Assembly (NCBI GenBank): GCA_015350385.1
Contig: WNKI01000002.1
Coordinates: forward strand, 1,952,703-1,993,761
Direction of reading: 5' to 3'
DNA: 41,059 nt
Source: Aculops lycopersici
Lineage: Eukaryota; Arthropoda; Arachnida; Trombidiformes; Eriophyidae
Shown here: one piece after another, positions 29,360-39,491 of the stretch
Layout of the letters: each line of letters begins with the position of its first letter
Numbering within the stretch: the stretch's first letter is position 1
Position numbers and translations under genes: made by a program
The notes under the pieces: generated by a model
Seen by the model: the letters and a program-made list of their open reading frames with translations, nothing else
Database searches by the model: none
What the model was told of the DNA's origin: nothing

Positions 29360-31672
29360 TCAGTCGTTCATGTGCAACAGGTAGCCTTGACTGTGCCAGA
29401 TGCCATAGGTAAAATAGATGAAGAAACCAACCGCCATCCAGACCATGAAACGAACCCAGGTTAAGAAGCTCAAGTTGAGCATTAGGAATGTGTTGATCAA
29501 AATACTGAGGGTGGGAATGAGAGGCACGAATGGCACTTGGAATGAATCTGTTTGGCTGAATGTGCTTGTGGGTAATCTTGAGAGCATGAGAGTGGTCGTG
29601 GCCAGGGCAACTAAGCATATGCAACCGGTGCAACTGAGCAACGCTTTTGGATGCAGGAAAGTCAAGTGTCTCAGTGTTCGCAAAATAAGGTGCTCGTGCT
29701 CCGGCGGTAAATTAGACTCTAGCGAAGCGTAACACAAGGCAACTATATCCAATACGATCGAAATGATCACCATATATGTAATTAGCGTCTTGGATAGTCG
29801 GCTAGACTCATCATTTGGTCGATCATTGGTAAGATCGTCGCTCTTGCGCCACGACGTGAGAAGCTTAAAGGCGCTCAGTCTTCTTTTATCATTAGAATCT
29901 GTGGTCTTGGTGGCTCCGTTGCTACTATCGCCAGGTTGCTCGTCAATCTTCGGCTTAAACCACGAATTGAAACCGGAACTGAGCTGAGCCACTAGAGGTT
30001 TGGAACCTCGAGTTCTAATAGGCGTTGATGGTTTGGGGCCCAATGGCTTCTTGCAACTCGTTGTTTGGCCCTCCGTGGGCTTTTCGTCAATTGTTTGCAT
30101 GGTGGTTAGTGGGTATTCTTTACGATTTGACGCTTCTTGACTTGAGGCGCCGAGTATATCTTGAATGTCCATGTAAGAGCTCATATGAGTGGAGTCATCC
30201 ACTGCGTCTTTTCTCTCCTCATACCTAAGGATAAGTACGGAAAGCGAGACTAGACTGTAGGCAGCTAGAGTGCCGATAGAAACCATATCAGCAAGGGCAT
30301 CAATGTCGAGCAAACAGGCCAGCGCGGCCACAAAGACGGAGCCAGTGATGGTGGCACGGACGGGTAACTTCAGGTTCTTGTTGACGTGGGCAAAAAATCC
30401 ATAAATGAGTCTATCCTGAGCCATGGAATACATGATTCTGGGCAAGGGAAAGAGGCCTCCAAGTTGCGAGGAGGCCAGACCGGCAATGGCGCCCAGCACC
30501 ACAATCCACCAAGTGATAGGCATATCGAGTTGGCCAAAGATGTAGGGTAAAATGGTGACCTTGTTTTGGTCGTAGTAGGGCCAGAGGAGAGTTTGTACCA
30601 CTGAAATGGCCATGTAAGCAAAAAACGAGATGCATAGCGACAGAATGATTGAAAGTGGCACGTTGCGCTTTGGATTCTTCGCCTCCTCGGCACTCGAGGC
30701 AATTGTGTCGAAACCAATGAAACCGAAGAAACAGGTGGCACTTCCGGCCAAAACTCCCGACCATCCGTAGGGCATGAATCCTCCCTCACCGTAACCAGCG
30801 GGCACCTCGCTCTTCGATAGGAACCAATTGTGCAAGTCTAAATGCTTGATACTGCTAACCACAACAACGAGCACCACCAGAATATTGACGCTTGTGAAAA
30901 GGAGGGTGACATTAGTGGAGTCCTTGACGCCAATCAGGATGAAAATGGTGATTAGAATGATAATGACCACTGAGGGCCAGTCAAAGTATCTAACCAGATA
31001 CTCGACTATTGCGTCGCCAGATCCTTGAGTTGGTTGCAATACTGAAGATGATGAGTTTATAAGGAGTGAAGTGAAGTTTGGTCCGGCAGTCTCGTTGGAC
31101 ACTAGTGAGTGTACTTCGTGCATAAGACCTGGCATTTGGTTTGGTCCATGCACTAGGTGCGAGTACACGAATTGCAGGTAGCCGCTAAAACCGCGCGCCA
31201 CCGAAGCGGTTCCAATGACATACTCGAGGATTAAATTCCATCCGATGATGAAGGCAACAAACTCGCCCACTGTAATGTAACTGTAGGCGTAGGCTGAGCC
31301 GGCCTTTGGAACTCGGCCGGCAAACTCCGCATAGCAGAGGGCAGAGAAGGCGCTGGCTAGTGCAGCAAGCGCAAAGGATACGATGACCGCGGGACCTGCC
31401 TTGTTGCTGGCCACTTGTCCGGCCAACACGTAGAGTCCAAGTCCAAGTGTAGATCCTACGCCGAGGGCGGTCAGCTGGAGTAGATTGAGGCAGCGATTGA
31501 GACTTGTGTCCGTGCGACAGTCGAGCGGTTTCTTGCGGCTGAGCGCTGAGAAGAAGCAACTCATTGGACTTGGGAGTCTATCTTCGGCTAGGCGTTGCTC
31601 GTGGTGACGCAACGAGGTCTCGATGACCGCGGCGCCACTTGTTGACTCCGAAAATTGGTCACCAGTTCCCAT
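29360..31672 (-). CDS. cationic amino-acid transporter (CAT, SLC7 family)
   Basis: Plasma-membrane importer of arginine, lysine and ornithine, of the 14-helix CAT subfamily (SLC7A1-4/14, Drosophila slimfast). It has 770 aa in one exon. The N-terminus carries the CAT motif around the first helix (GVGSTLG at 71-77). Glu116, in CYAEF, matches the glutamate essential in mouse CAT1. The extracellular loop (about 170-225) has N-glycosylation sequons at 193, 199 and 206. The cytosolic loop at about 484-628 is unusually long and low in complexity. The last helices end in the family signature (TWVRF, IGF-like, GIWHS at 757-761). The start is the first in-frame ATG after a stop and has A at -3 and G at +4. 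A uORF overlaps it. Exact substrate preference cannot be read from sequence. Confidence 0.94.
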   Translation of the reverse strand: MGTGDQFSESTSGAAVIETSLRHHEQRLAEDRLPSPMSCFFSALSRKKPLDCRTDTSLNRCLNLLQLTALGVGSTLGLGLYVLAGQVASNKAGPAVIVSFALAALASAFSALCYAEFAGRVPKAGSAYAYSYITVGEFVAFIIGWNLILEYVIGTASVARGFSGYLQFVYSHLVHGPNQMPGLMHEVHSLVSNETAGPNFTSLLINSSSSVLQPTQGSGDAIVEYLVRYFDWPSVVIIILITIFILIGVKDSTNVTLLFTSVNILVVLVVVVSSIKHLDLHNWFLSKSEVPAGYGEGGFMPYGWSGVLAGSATCFFGFIGFDTIASSAEEAKNPKRNVPLSIILSLCISFFAYMAISVVQTLLWPYYDQNKVTILPYIFGQLDMPITWWIVVLGAIAGLASSQLGGLFPLPRIMYSMAQDRLIYGFFAHVNKNLKLPVRATITGSVFVAALACLLDIDALADMVSIGTLAAYSLVSLSVLILRYEERKDAVDDSTHMSSYMDIQDILGASSQEASNRKEYPLTTMQTIDEKPTEGQTTSCKKPLGPKPSTPIRTRGSKPLVAQLSSGFNSWFKPKIDEQPGDSSNGATKTTDSNDKRRLSAFKLLTSWRKSDDLTNDRPNDESSRLSKTLITYMVIISIVLDIVALCYASLESNLPPEHEHLILRTLRHLTFLHPKALLSCTGCICLVALATTTLMLSRLPTSTFSQTDSFQVPFVPLIPTLSILINTFLMLNLSFLTWVRFMVWMAVGFFIYFTYGIWHSQGYLLHMND

Positions 31673-31787
31673 GATTTGGTTTGCTCTTGGTGCTTGTGGT
31701 TTTGAAACTACTTTTGCTACTGATGTTGTTGCTGCTGTTGCAGGTGTCTGTGCTGCTTCCTTGGGGGCTGTGCAAATCTTGCGTCAT
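31659..31787 (-). other. uORF overlapping the transporter start
   Basis: A 42-codon frame (Ser/Asn/Thr-rich) starts at the ATG whose first base is 31787 and ends at TGA 31661-31659, eleven nt inside the transporter frame. It is the only upstream ATG between a weak TATA-like element (31885-31892, ATTAAATA on the minus strand) and the main start. Its start context is poor (C at -3), so leaky scanning is likely. Confidence 0.45.
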
Positions 31788-32005
31788 GTGCTCGGCTCGA
31801 CTTGACTCGCTGGAAGAGTTTTGTTTCGACAACTTCAACTAGCGGCCGCTCGCTCGTTCGAGATTTTGCGCCGACTGCGGTTGGTATTTAATGGCTGTCG
31901 TTTGGTGCTTGCACTAGTTCGTTTGTTGTTGCTGCTGTTACTGTTGTTGTCACTACTCTCACTTCTACCAACACAACCACTGCTGCTGCCGTCGCCGTTG
32001 CTTCA

Positions 32006-32023
32006 AGTCAGTCAGTCAGTCAG
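32006..32023. repeat. (AGTC)n microsatellite
   Basis: Four AGTC units plus AG upstream of the transporter gene. A second, shorter GTCA run lies near 34502-34515. Confidence 0.85.
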
Positions 32024-33522
32024 CTAGTCACCCCGACGCAACAAGTGTCACACTTTCCCATTGGCACTTGTTGTGGGCGCTTGCTTATCGCTAAAGTCGC
32101 GCAATTTCTCTGAAATCACTAATATCGCGTGAAAACTTGACGTAATTTCTTTGCTAGATCTTGAGGTTGCGCGAGATCCTGGCGATGGCTTTTATCTGTC
32201 ACTCGCCGCGTTCCGGATAGACGAGCGCCGTGTCTGGGGATTTTGATCTGTGGCGGCGGCGGCGGTTGCCCACTTGACTTGATGCACACCAACAAGTGGG
32301 TGCGCGCTAGTTGAGTGGCGAGATGTGGGAACTAGTGAGAGCAAACACTTTGCAGTCGTGATAACAACAAAGACAAACACTTCGTTCGCTTGCTCATTTG
32401 CTTGGAACAGAAACAGTAACAGTAACATCAACTGAGATCGACAAGAGAAACATGAATGACATTTAACCTCTCGCTTACTCGCTCGCTCGCTCGCCCACTT
32501 GTTGTTTGGTCGTCAATGTCAAACTTACAATGCAAACATTACGGCAACAGATTCTCTCATCCCTAGTCGGCATCCAGCTCACGAAGCGTAGAGAGTAATT
32601 GGTGGACTGCAACTGCGACTGTGTCTGCTTGCGCCGTTTGTTCTGCCTCCGCACTAGTGGCAGCCCCCACTTGCAGCCACAACCACCACCAAAGACAACC
32701 TCGGGCGCTGCAAAACTATTAGCTGGCCAGCCTCTGCATGCTCATGCTTTTATGGCCTCGCATGCTGCGGCTAACATAACAGTAATCGTTTGCGGCAGTC
32801 GAGCGCGCCGCTCGGCGAGTCTTGGCTGCGATGCCACTAAGCTCGCTCGTTAAGCTAGTCGATTGGTAGCTTGAGCAAACGAGATGAGCAGTCACCTGTG
32901 GCACGAGACGAGTCACACGCACTAATCTATCGACTCTATTGATCTCTGCACAAGCAGCTGCCGGGTTTTCAACTTTGGAGTTTTAGTGCTCCGCTTGCCA
33001 ATGGGAAAACTTTCCTTCGATCTCAAGTCCGAAGATAACTGTAATGGTATAAGCGGGCACATTTTTAGCTGATTGCCTGGGCCGCTGGTTAGTGAACGTG
33101 ACCAACCGAAAAGCGTCGAGCCGATTTGCTGACACTCGATGGCTGCAAGTCGAGCCAATGGGATTCCCATTTGTCAGTTAATTTGAAAGTGAGCGGCGTG
33201 ACTGTGCAAGCGAGATCCCGCCCAGTTTGTAATCACAAACGAGGAGCTTAGTTTTACCTGAGAGTTCAGCTAGCTTATTCACGTGAAAAATAGGAATAAC
33301 TGGAAAAGTTCAGACAAATTTAAGAGTGACTCTGTATTTCCAGGAAACATGGAGTGAGAATTTGAGTTCTCCACTTTTATTGTTTATTCCTCTTTAACAC
33401 CCAAAGAGATTAGCAACAACAATGACACAAACATTTGACATTTGCATTAATTGGTTCAATCCTCGAGCCATTTTTATCCTCGATCTCCGCGGACTTTCTT
33501 GTATTTGCAGAAATCTAGATCA

Positions 33523-33550
33523 AAGATTGATCAATCAATTGATCAATCTT
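33523..33550. repeat. 28-bp near-perfect palindrome
   Basis: Thirteen-bp arms (AAGATTGATCAAT and its complement) are separated by CA. Each arm contains the smaller palindrome TTGATCAA. It lies in an AT-rich patch. Confidence 0.9.
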
Positions 33551-34455
33551 GTCTCTTGCGTCCTGATTGGCGTCTGGTTTCGGTCTCACCAGTAACTGGG
33601 CCTGTGTTTTATTTTTGCAATGAGAAAAATGTTTGTAATTTTGTTAGTGGAGTCAGTTGATTGGATTCTGGAGCACATATTCGGTCCACCAGGTGGCGCG
33701 ATTGGAGCGTTGAGGCCTGCTGCATGGCAACACAGATGCACCAACTCACTCACTCTCTACCCATGCGCCAGTCGCAAAGTTGTGCCACCACCTGCACACA
33801 TGGAGTGCCTATAGGCGCACCCAGCGCCTAGCTCCGCGCTCAGCGCTCAGGTGCGAGTTTGTGCAGCACACTTGTCGCTATAGACAATTGCGCGCGATGA
33901 GTCGGCGGACGTGCAAATAGGCGACCAAGTTGCTGGAGTTGGGGCGCAAAACTGGCCGTTAATCAAGCGACGAGCTAATAAATGTAACTGAAATGGCGGC
34001 CAGTTTATTGGCCATTATGCGTTTTGCAGATTCCATTCAGCCAAATGAATAGCCGAACTCATAATACACAAGCAAGCAAAAGCTTTGGACACTCGACTCA
34101 ACTCGACGCAATGAAATGGACGCCGAGAGCTGGAAGTGGCGGTTCTTTTTGTCGCTAAGTAAGCGAGAGGTTGTTGTGTTTGCTCGTGTCTAATGGCGCG
34201 AGTTGCGCAACTAATACTCCGGACTCGGCCAGCGGCTCGTGTGTCACTCGGGCGCCCAATTGGCCGCCGACTTGGCGACTCGTTCAATTGGCTCCCAGTC
34301 GACGACAATAAAAATAAACACGCGAACCAATTCTTTCGCCAACCAGTGGAGTTTTTTCTCCGCGCCGCCAGTTTAATCGCGCAACCAACTCGCAGCCAGC
34401 ATCTCGACGCGTGGCCATCATTAGGAGCCAGCATAGAGTGGCGCTGAACTGGCCA

Positions 34456-34485
34456 CCGAGTGGCACTAATTGTGGTGCCACTCGG
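34456..34485. repeat. hairpin-forming inverted repeat, 11-bp arms
   Basis: Perfect arms CCGAGTGGCAC (34456-34466) and complement (34475-34485) around an 8-nt spacer. Confidence 0.85.
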
Positions 34486-34734
34486 CCAATGGGCTCTACA
34501 CTCAGTCAGTCAGTCAAGAGGCCGGCGACTTGACTTCCGGCCACTCGACTGGCCCCTTTCTAGAGATCCCGTTAGATTCCCGTTCGCCTCCCACTGACAC
34601 CGAGACGCCCGCATGTAAATGGGACACGGGAAGCGAGCTAAACTTGCGACCATCGCACTCCCAAGTTGCAAGCCAAACACAAAGACTGAGTTGCCAAGTC
34701 GGCGACGTTTTGCACGTGCCCACTGGGCAAACTC

Positions 34735-34735
<1 letters not shown>

Positions 34736-34768
<33 letters not shown>
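34736..34768. repeat. (CAG)11 microsatellite
   Basis: Eleven uninterrupted CAG units in apparently noncoding DNA. In one forward frame it reads as polyglutamine, but no ATG-started coding context supports it. Confidence 0.95.
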
Positions 34769-34769
<1 letters not shown>

Positions 34770-35260
34770 GGAATGATAGCAAGAGCAGTAGTCACCAAGC
34801 TGGCGACAAGACGCCAGAAACAGTGACACTCTTATCTCTAAACCTCCATTCATCTCCAGCTCCCTTGTCTCTAGATCCCGTTGTCCTCGCCACGCCCCCA
34901 CGCGCGTCGATGTTTACGCTCGTGTCATATTGTTTCGCGAGTCTAGTTTTAGTTTTAGTTTGCGTTCGAGGCAGAGTTTAGCGAGCAACCAACTCGATTG
35001 TTTGCTCTCTGCGCCGCCAACCAGCCGCATGATCGATGGCAACTCAAATCTCGGGCTCGGAACTTGGAGAAATTGAATCCCGGCGCCAAGACTTCCTGTT
35101 TGCTCCGATGCCAAGTGGGTGGCGCTGACACAGGGACAGCCAGACTCGTGCAAGCGAAGGGCGTGAAACGTGCAAACCGAAGAGACCTATCGGCGCTGCG
35201 TTCCACTGTCTCGAATGTCGCCGATTATCTCGCTCGCCAAGTTGCTGAGCACAAAGCAAA

Positions 35261-35280
35261 CCGAACCGAACCGAACCGAA
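35261..35280. repeat. (CCGAA)4 tandem repeat
   Basis: Four perfect pentamers followed by degenerate units. Confidence 0.9.
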
Positions 35281-36550
35281 TCGAATTGAAGCAAGCAGAG
35301 CCGGCGAGCCAACCGCACGACACGCCGAACGACGAGCACTCGATTGTGTCCTGGTGCTCGTCTCGAGTTGCGTAACAGGAAGTCGACGTCAATCGGGGCC
35401 CAGGCCTCAAGCTGTGCGACGATCAGCGCCAAGCGGCGGCTTCCGGCTTCTGGTGCCGAGTTGTGCGCTGGATAAACATCATTAGAGTTGGTGGCGTTTG
35501 CGCGTTGTGACCGGCGAGCGCAACGAGCCCGTCGAGTGGCCAGTCAAGTGGCCGCGTGGGGAAACAATTGCGCTCGTCATCATCAATAATCGATACTATC
35601 AACTGTCCCGCCGCCAATAGAGACAACCACTTGTCGTCGCAACTCCCGGCGTTCGCTTGTGCCACCTGAACACAATTTAAGCTCATGGGTCGACTTTAAA
35701 CTCTTGCGCAATCCAATTTGCGTCGCCAAGTTCATGTGGCAATAATCTGAGTTGCACTCCCACCGCTCGCCCTCCAGATGCTAATTCGATTGGGCCGAAA
35801 AGAGCAGCGGCGCTGGCAGTTGAACTCGGAGCTCACCATTGAAAGAGAATGAGAATGAGAAAGAGAGAGAGAGAGAAGAGGCGACGCGAGCACAATTGTC
35901 GCGGATTCGCCCCGTCGGCCAGCAAAGTCGGTGGTCGCCGGCGAGCTGGTCTCGCTGGCCAGTGGCAAATCTAACGAGCGCCACACGTGACGTCTATTAG
36001 GGCGATTGAGTCGAGAGTGAGAACGACAACAACACCAACAACAGAAGTAACGACAACAACAACGACAACCACGACAACAGAAAACTGGCGAGAGCAACCA
36101 AAACTCTCGACTGGTTGCAGCGGAAGTTTGCGCTGGTTTCTCCTATGAGTTGTGAGCTGCAAGTTGTGGCTAGGGAAAGAGCAGTGGCTTGCGTTGGCCA
36201 ATTCATTAGCTTCTGTTTCGCGCGTTGCAAAGGCAGCGACGTTTTGTTGCTCGCCTCGTAGTGGTGGTTTTTGTTGGCCGCTCGAGTTACGTGAGCAACT
36301 GGCGCAATGAAGTTTAGTCGACGATAACCGGGGCGACGGGCGCAGTGGCAGTTTTGAGAAAAGTGGCGCCGCACGCGCACCAATCGGAACTAGTGACTCA
36401 CTGGTTCAGTTTGAAACTTGGCTTTCAAGCTCCGACTTGTGGGCGCCCAGCGGGCAGATTAGCTGCGTCGCGTCTGCTGGCTGCAAATCTTGTTAGCTGC
36501 TGCTGAATCCTTTGCCGCTGTTAGTTGGCCGTCTGCTTGCTTGGCTCGTT

Positions 36551-36574
36551 GGCTGGCTGGCTGGCTGGCCGGCT
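36551..36574. repeat. (GGCT)n microsatellite
   Basis: Four GGCT units, one GGCC variant and a further GGCT. Confidence 0.9.
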
Positions 36575-36735
36575 GACTGGTTGCGTCACGCGGCCCCAGC
36601 AGCCAGCGCAACCAGCGCAGCCAATGAGACGCGACGCAAATCCGAGATTACAAGTCGCAAGTCGCCTGCTCGCGAGGTGAGATCCGCTCTCCGGCTTCCG
36701 CTTGCTTGCCATTTGCAACTTTCACTCCAGCTCCA

Positions 36736-36736
<1 letters not shown>

Positions 36737-36770
<34 letters not shown>
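36737..36770. repeat. (CTCTCA)5 tandem repeat
   Basis: Five perfect hexamers plus CTCT. The minus strand reads as a Ser-Glu dipeptide run in a chance frame. Confidence 0.9.
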
Positions 36771-38900
36771 TGCCGTTGCTGTTGCTACTCGTCGCTGTCG
36801 CACTAGCGGCCACATAGCGACGACCACATGCGCGAGATAACCAGTCGAGTGTTAGACTCTCCAGTTTGCCAACCACTCGGCTGCTGCGCCCGCCAACCGC
36901 AAGCGCAATAATCATTTATCATCCCATAGGCGCGCTCAGTGTTGCTCCTCGGCTTTGGCCAAATTTCCTCGCTTGTGCCGATTGATCTTGGTGATTTCCG
37001 CGCCACCAAGCCTCTAAGACAATGGCCCTCGAGTTTGCGGTGAAAAATCGCCGCCTCTGCTCCCGTTCAGTTGTCCTCACTTCTCTTGACTCTCGACTTG
37101 AAGACTTGGCAACAAGAGCCCGCCACTAGAAGCTGAAGCCAAATCTGGAGCCCCGAAATGAAACTTAGTCCGCGACTGAAAATCTCGTCATCACGTTCCA
37201 TCCACTTGGGCCATTCCTTTGTATTTGCGCCAACACAAACACCGACCACTGGAATGGCGGCCACGCCCACCGCTTCTCTTCCTCCCAGTTGTGTTTGTTG
37301 TTGTTGCTGTTGTTGTTGGCGGGACAATAGGGAAAACCAACAACATGAAGCTGGCGACTCTTTTTTGCAACGCCTCGCGATCGATTGGCGCGCGACGAGA
37401 AGACAAACAGGAGAATGCTAGCGACACACTTGGCCGGGGAATCGGCTTCTCCTCTTTGTTTGTCCTCATCATCGTCGCCCTGGTCGCAACGGGCGAGAAA
37501 CAAGACGAGGATTGCGCAACGCGCGCACGAGTTGTGCAGCGCCGGAAGTGAGCCAGCACTCGTCACGTAGCTTCCGGTTCTGGTGTCGTGTGTGTTGCCA
37601 GGCGACGAGAGCTCGCTGGCCGGTCGCCAGTTTTTCTCTCGGAGGCCAAAGTAAGTGAGCCAAGTGTCCACCTGCCGCAAAAAAAACAAGCGACGATCGT
37701 TTGTTCGGCGGTTTGGTCGGATTTTTGAGTTTTCCTCTGACGCCTGATTGAGATTTAATGCGCACGAGCTGCGGACTTGGAAACTCACTCACTGCACGCA
37801 AGCCAACGAGAGCCAGATAGAGAAACCAGAAGAGCAAGTGCAAGTGGCAAAAACTGGCCGGCTTATAGTTTGCCCGCGCAACCACTCCTACCACTAGCTG
37901 CAGACTCACACCAAACCGAAACGCGAAACTCGGGAAACATTCCCCACTGGTAACTGGAGCCGGAAACGAGTCGGTGGTCGGGCTGATGCGGCACCAGCTG
38001 CCACTCGCGAGTTGCGTTGCGTTGCGTGGCGCGCGAGCTGTGCACTCAAGCGGCGAGTTCAGTCGGCGACTCGCATCTATGGGCCGCAAACTTGCATGTT
38101 GTTTGTGGTGTTGCCAATGTGATGCTCTCGGCCTAAAGAGGAGAGACTGAAACCGCAGATAATATCGCCGCTTGTTGTCAATGTTGCTGTCGAATGTAAT
38201 TTGGCCGCTCGGCTCAAGACGCCAGCCGAGTGATTTGATTTTCACGCTAGACGCTCGCAAGACTCGACTCGCACAAGAGAGAGAGAGAGGGAGAGAGCGA
38301 GTGGCACGCGAAATTAATAATAAACTTGATGATTTGCCTGCCCCGCTGGCCGGAAGTTGCCGTTCACTTGCTCTCCTCGTGATTCTTTTTCAGTTGGCCG
38401 CCAACACGAAGCAAAAGTGCACTTTACGCACCGCGTCCTTCAATAGCCGAGGGTTCGCTTGTCACTCGCTCGGGTTGGCCGAAGCGCGTGACTCACCCTC
38501 TGACAACCGAACAACCGAACATTCGCCAGACGCGCACCAGAAAACTTACCTGTTGTCTTGGCTGCCATTCTTCTTGCTTCTCTTCTTCTCATTTCTTTCA
38601 ACCTTTTTTCCATTTCCAGATTTAGACTTGAGTTTTCCCGCTCACTCTAATTGATCGGATGGCCGGCGCTTCCGGTTGGTCTCGCCGACTTGACCTGGCC
38701 ACGAACTTGAGATTTCCAAGTGGCACAAAACTCGCTCGTCCTTCTCGCTCGACTTCTAGCTGACGACTGAAAGAGGGAATAGGGAAGAGAGGAGCCAAGA
38801 GGAAACGACGACAACCACCACTACCAGCAAAAGAAGACTCGAGACGCGCAAAGAGAGAGCGAGAAAGTCAAGCGACGAATCTAAATTAGGCGACTGTATA

Positions 38901-38911
38901 ATATATATAAA
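38901..38911 (+). promoter_or_regulatory. orphan TATA-like element
   Basis: ATATATATAAA stands out from GC-rich surroundings. Expected transcript starts near 38930 lead into open frames (38914-39258 and 38951-39139) that have no ATG. If real, it may drive a noncoding or 5'-untranslated exon. Confidence 0.25.
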
Positions 38912-39455
38912 ATTTGCATTTCACTGCCAAGAAGGGAAAGTTGCCGGCTGTTGGCTCTGCGGCTGCTAGCGCCACTCCTGCTGCTGGTGGCGGCGGTATT
39001 CGGGTGGCCACGGTGCTGCACTTCTTTGGGCGGCCGCAAGTCGACACTCACTCGTTCTGCTGTCTACCCGAATTTGCATCGCATTTCCAATTCAGTTCGC
39101 GCCCGCCGCCTGAATTCGAGTATCTGGCTCCGAGTTTGAGTTTACTCCTCGCGCTTCCGAGAACAAGTGACGGGGCAATCGATCCGCCGGAAGTGAGGCC
39201 AAGACGAAGCCAGCTCACCAGTCAGCTTACCACTCGCCGGCTGACTGTTGACGTCTGAAAGCCGAAGGTTTTGCGCTAGGCATTCAGCTTCTCGTGCCTC
39301 AGGAGGCCAGTCGCCCGGCGGGTAGCATTATAATGATGATTATTGTCATTATTCCTCCAGCTTCAGTCGCCTGAATACTAATAAGCTTCTGGTCGTCCTG
39401 GTTCGTCTTGCCAGTGGGAGCTGCAGAGAGAAGGAGGAGACTAGTGCGCAGTCGC

Positions 39456-39491
39456 CCTCTCGCTCGCCCCGTTTTTGGGGCGAGCGAGAGG
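39456..39491. repeat. perfect hairpin, 15-bp arms, 6-nt loop
   Basis: The left arm is 39456-39470 (ends GCTCGCCCC), the loop GTTTTT is 39471-39476 and the right arm is 39477-39491. There is no mismatch in the 15 pairs, most of them G:C. Confidence 0.95.

Noticed and set aside
33453..33462. GGTTCAATCC, resembling a tRNA B box, followed by a T run.
   Set aside because: The flanking bases do not form a T stem and no A box or acceptor stem is present.
37469..38260. Minus-strand frame of 263 codons, the longest in the right flank, overlapping another of 207 codons (37165-37788).
   Set aside because: No domain or repeat structure, composition like translated GC-rich noncoding DNA, and the two overlap in different frames. 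Few stops are expected in such sequence.
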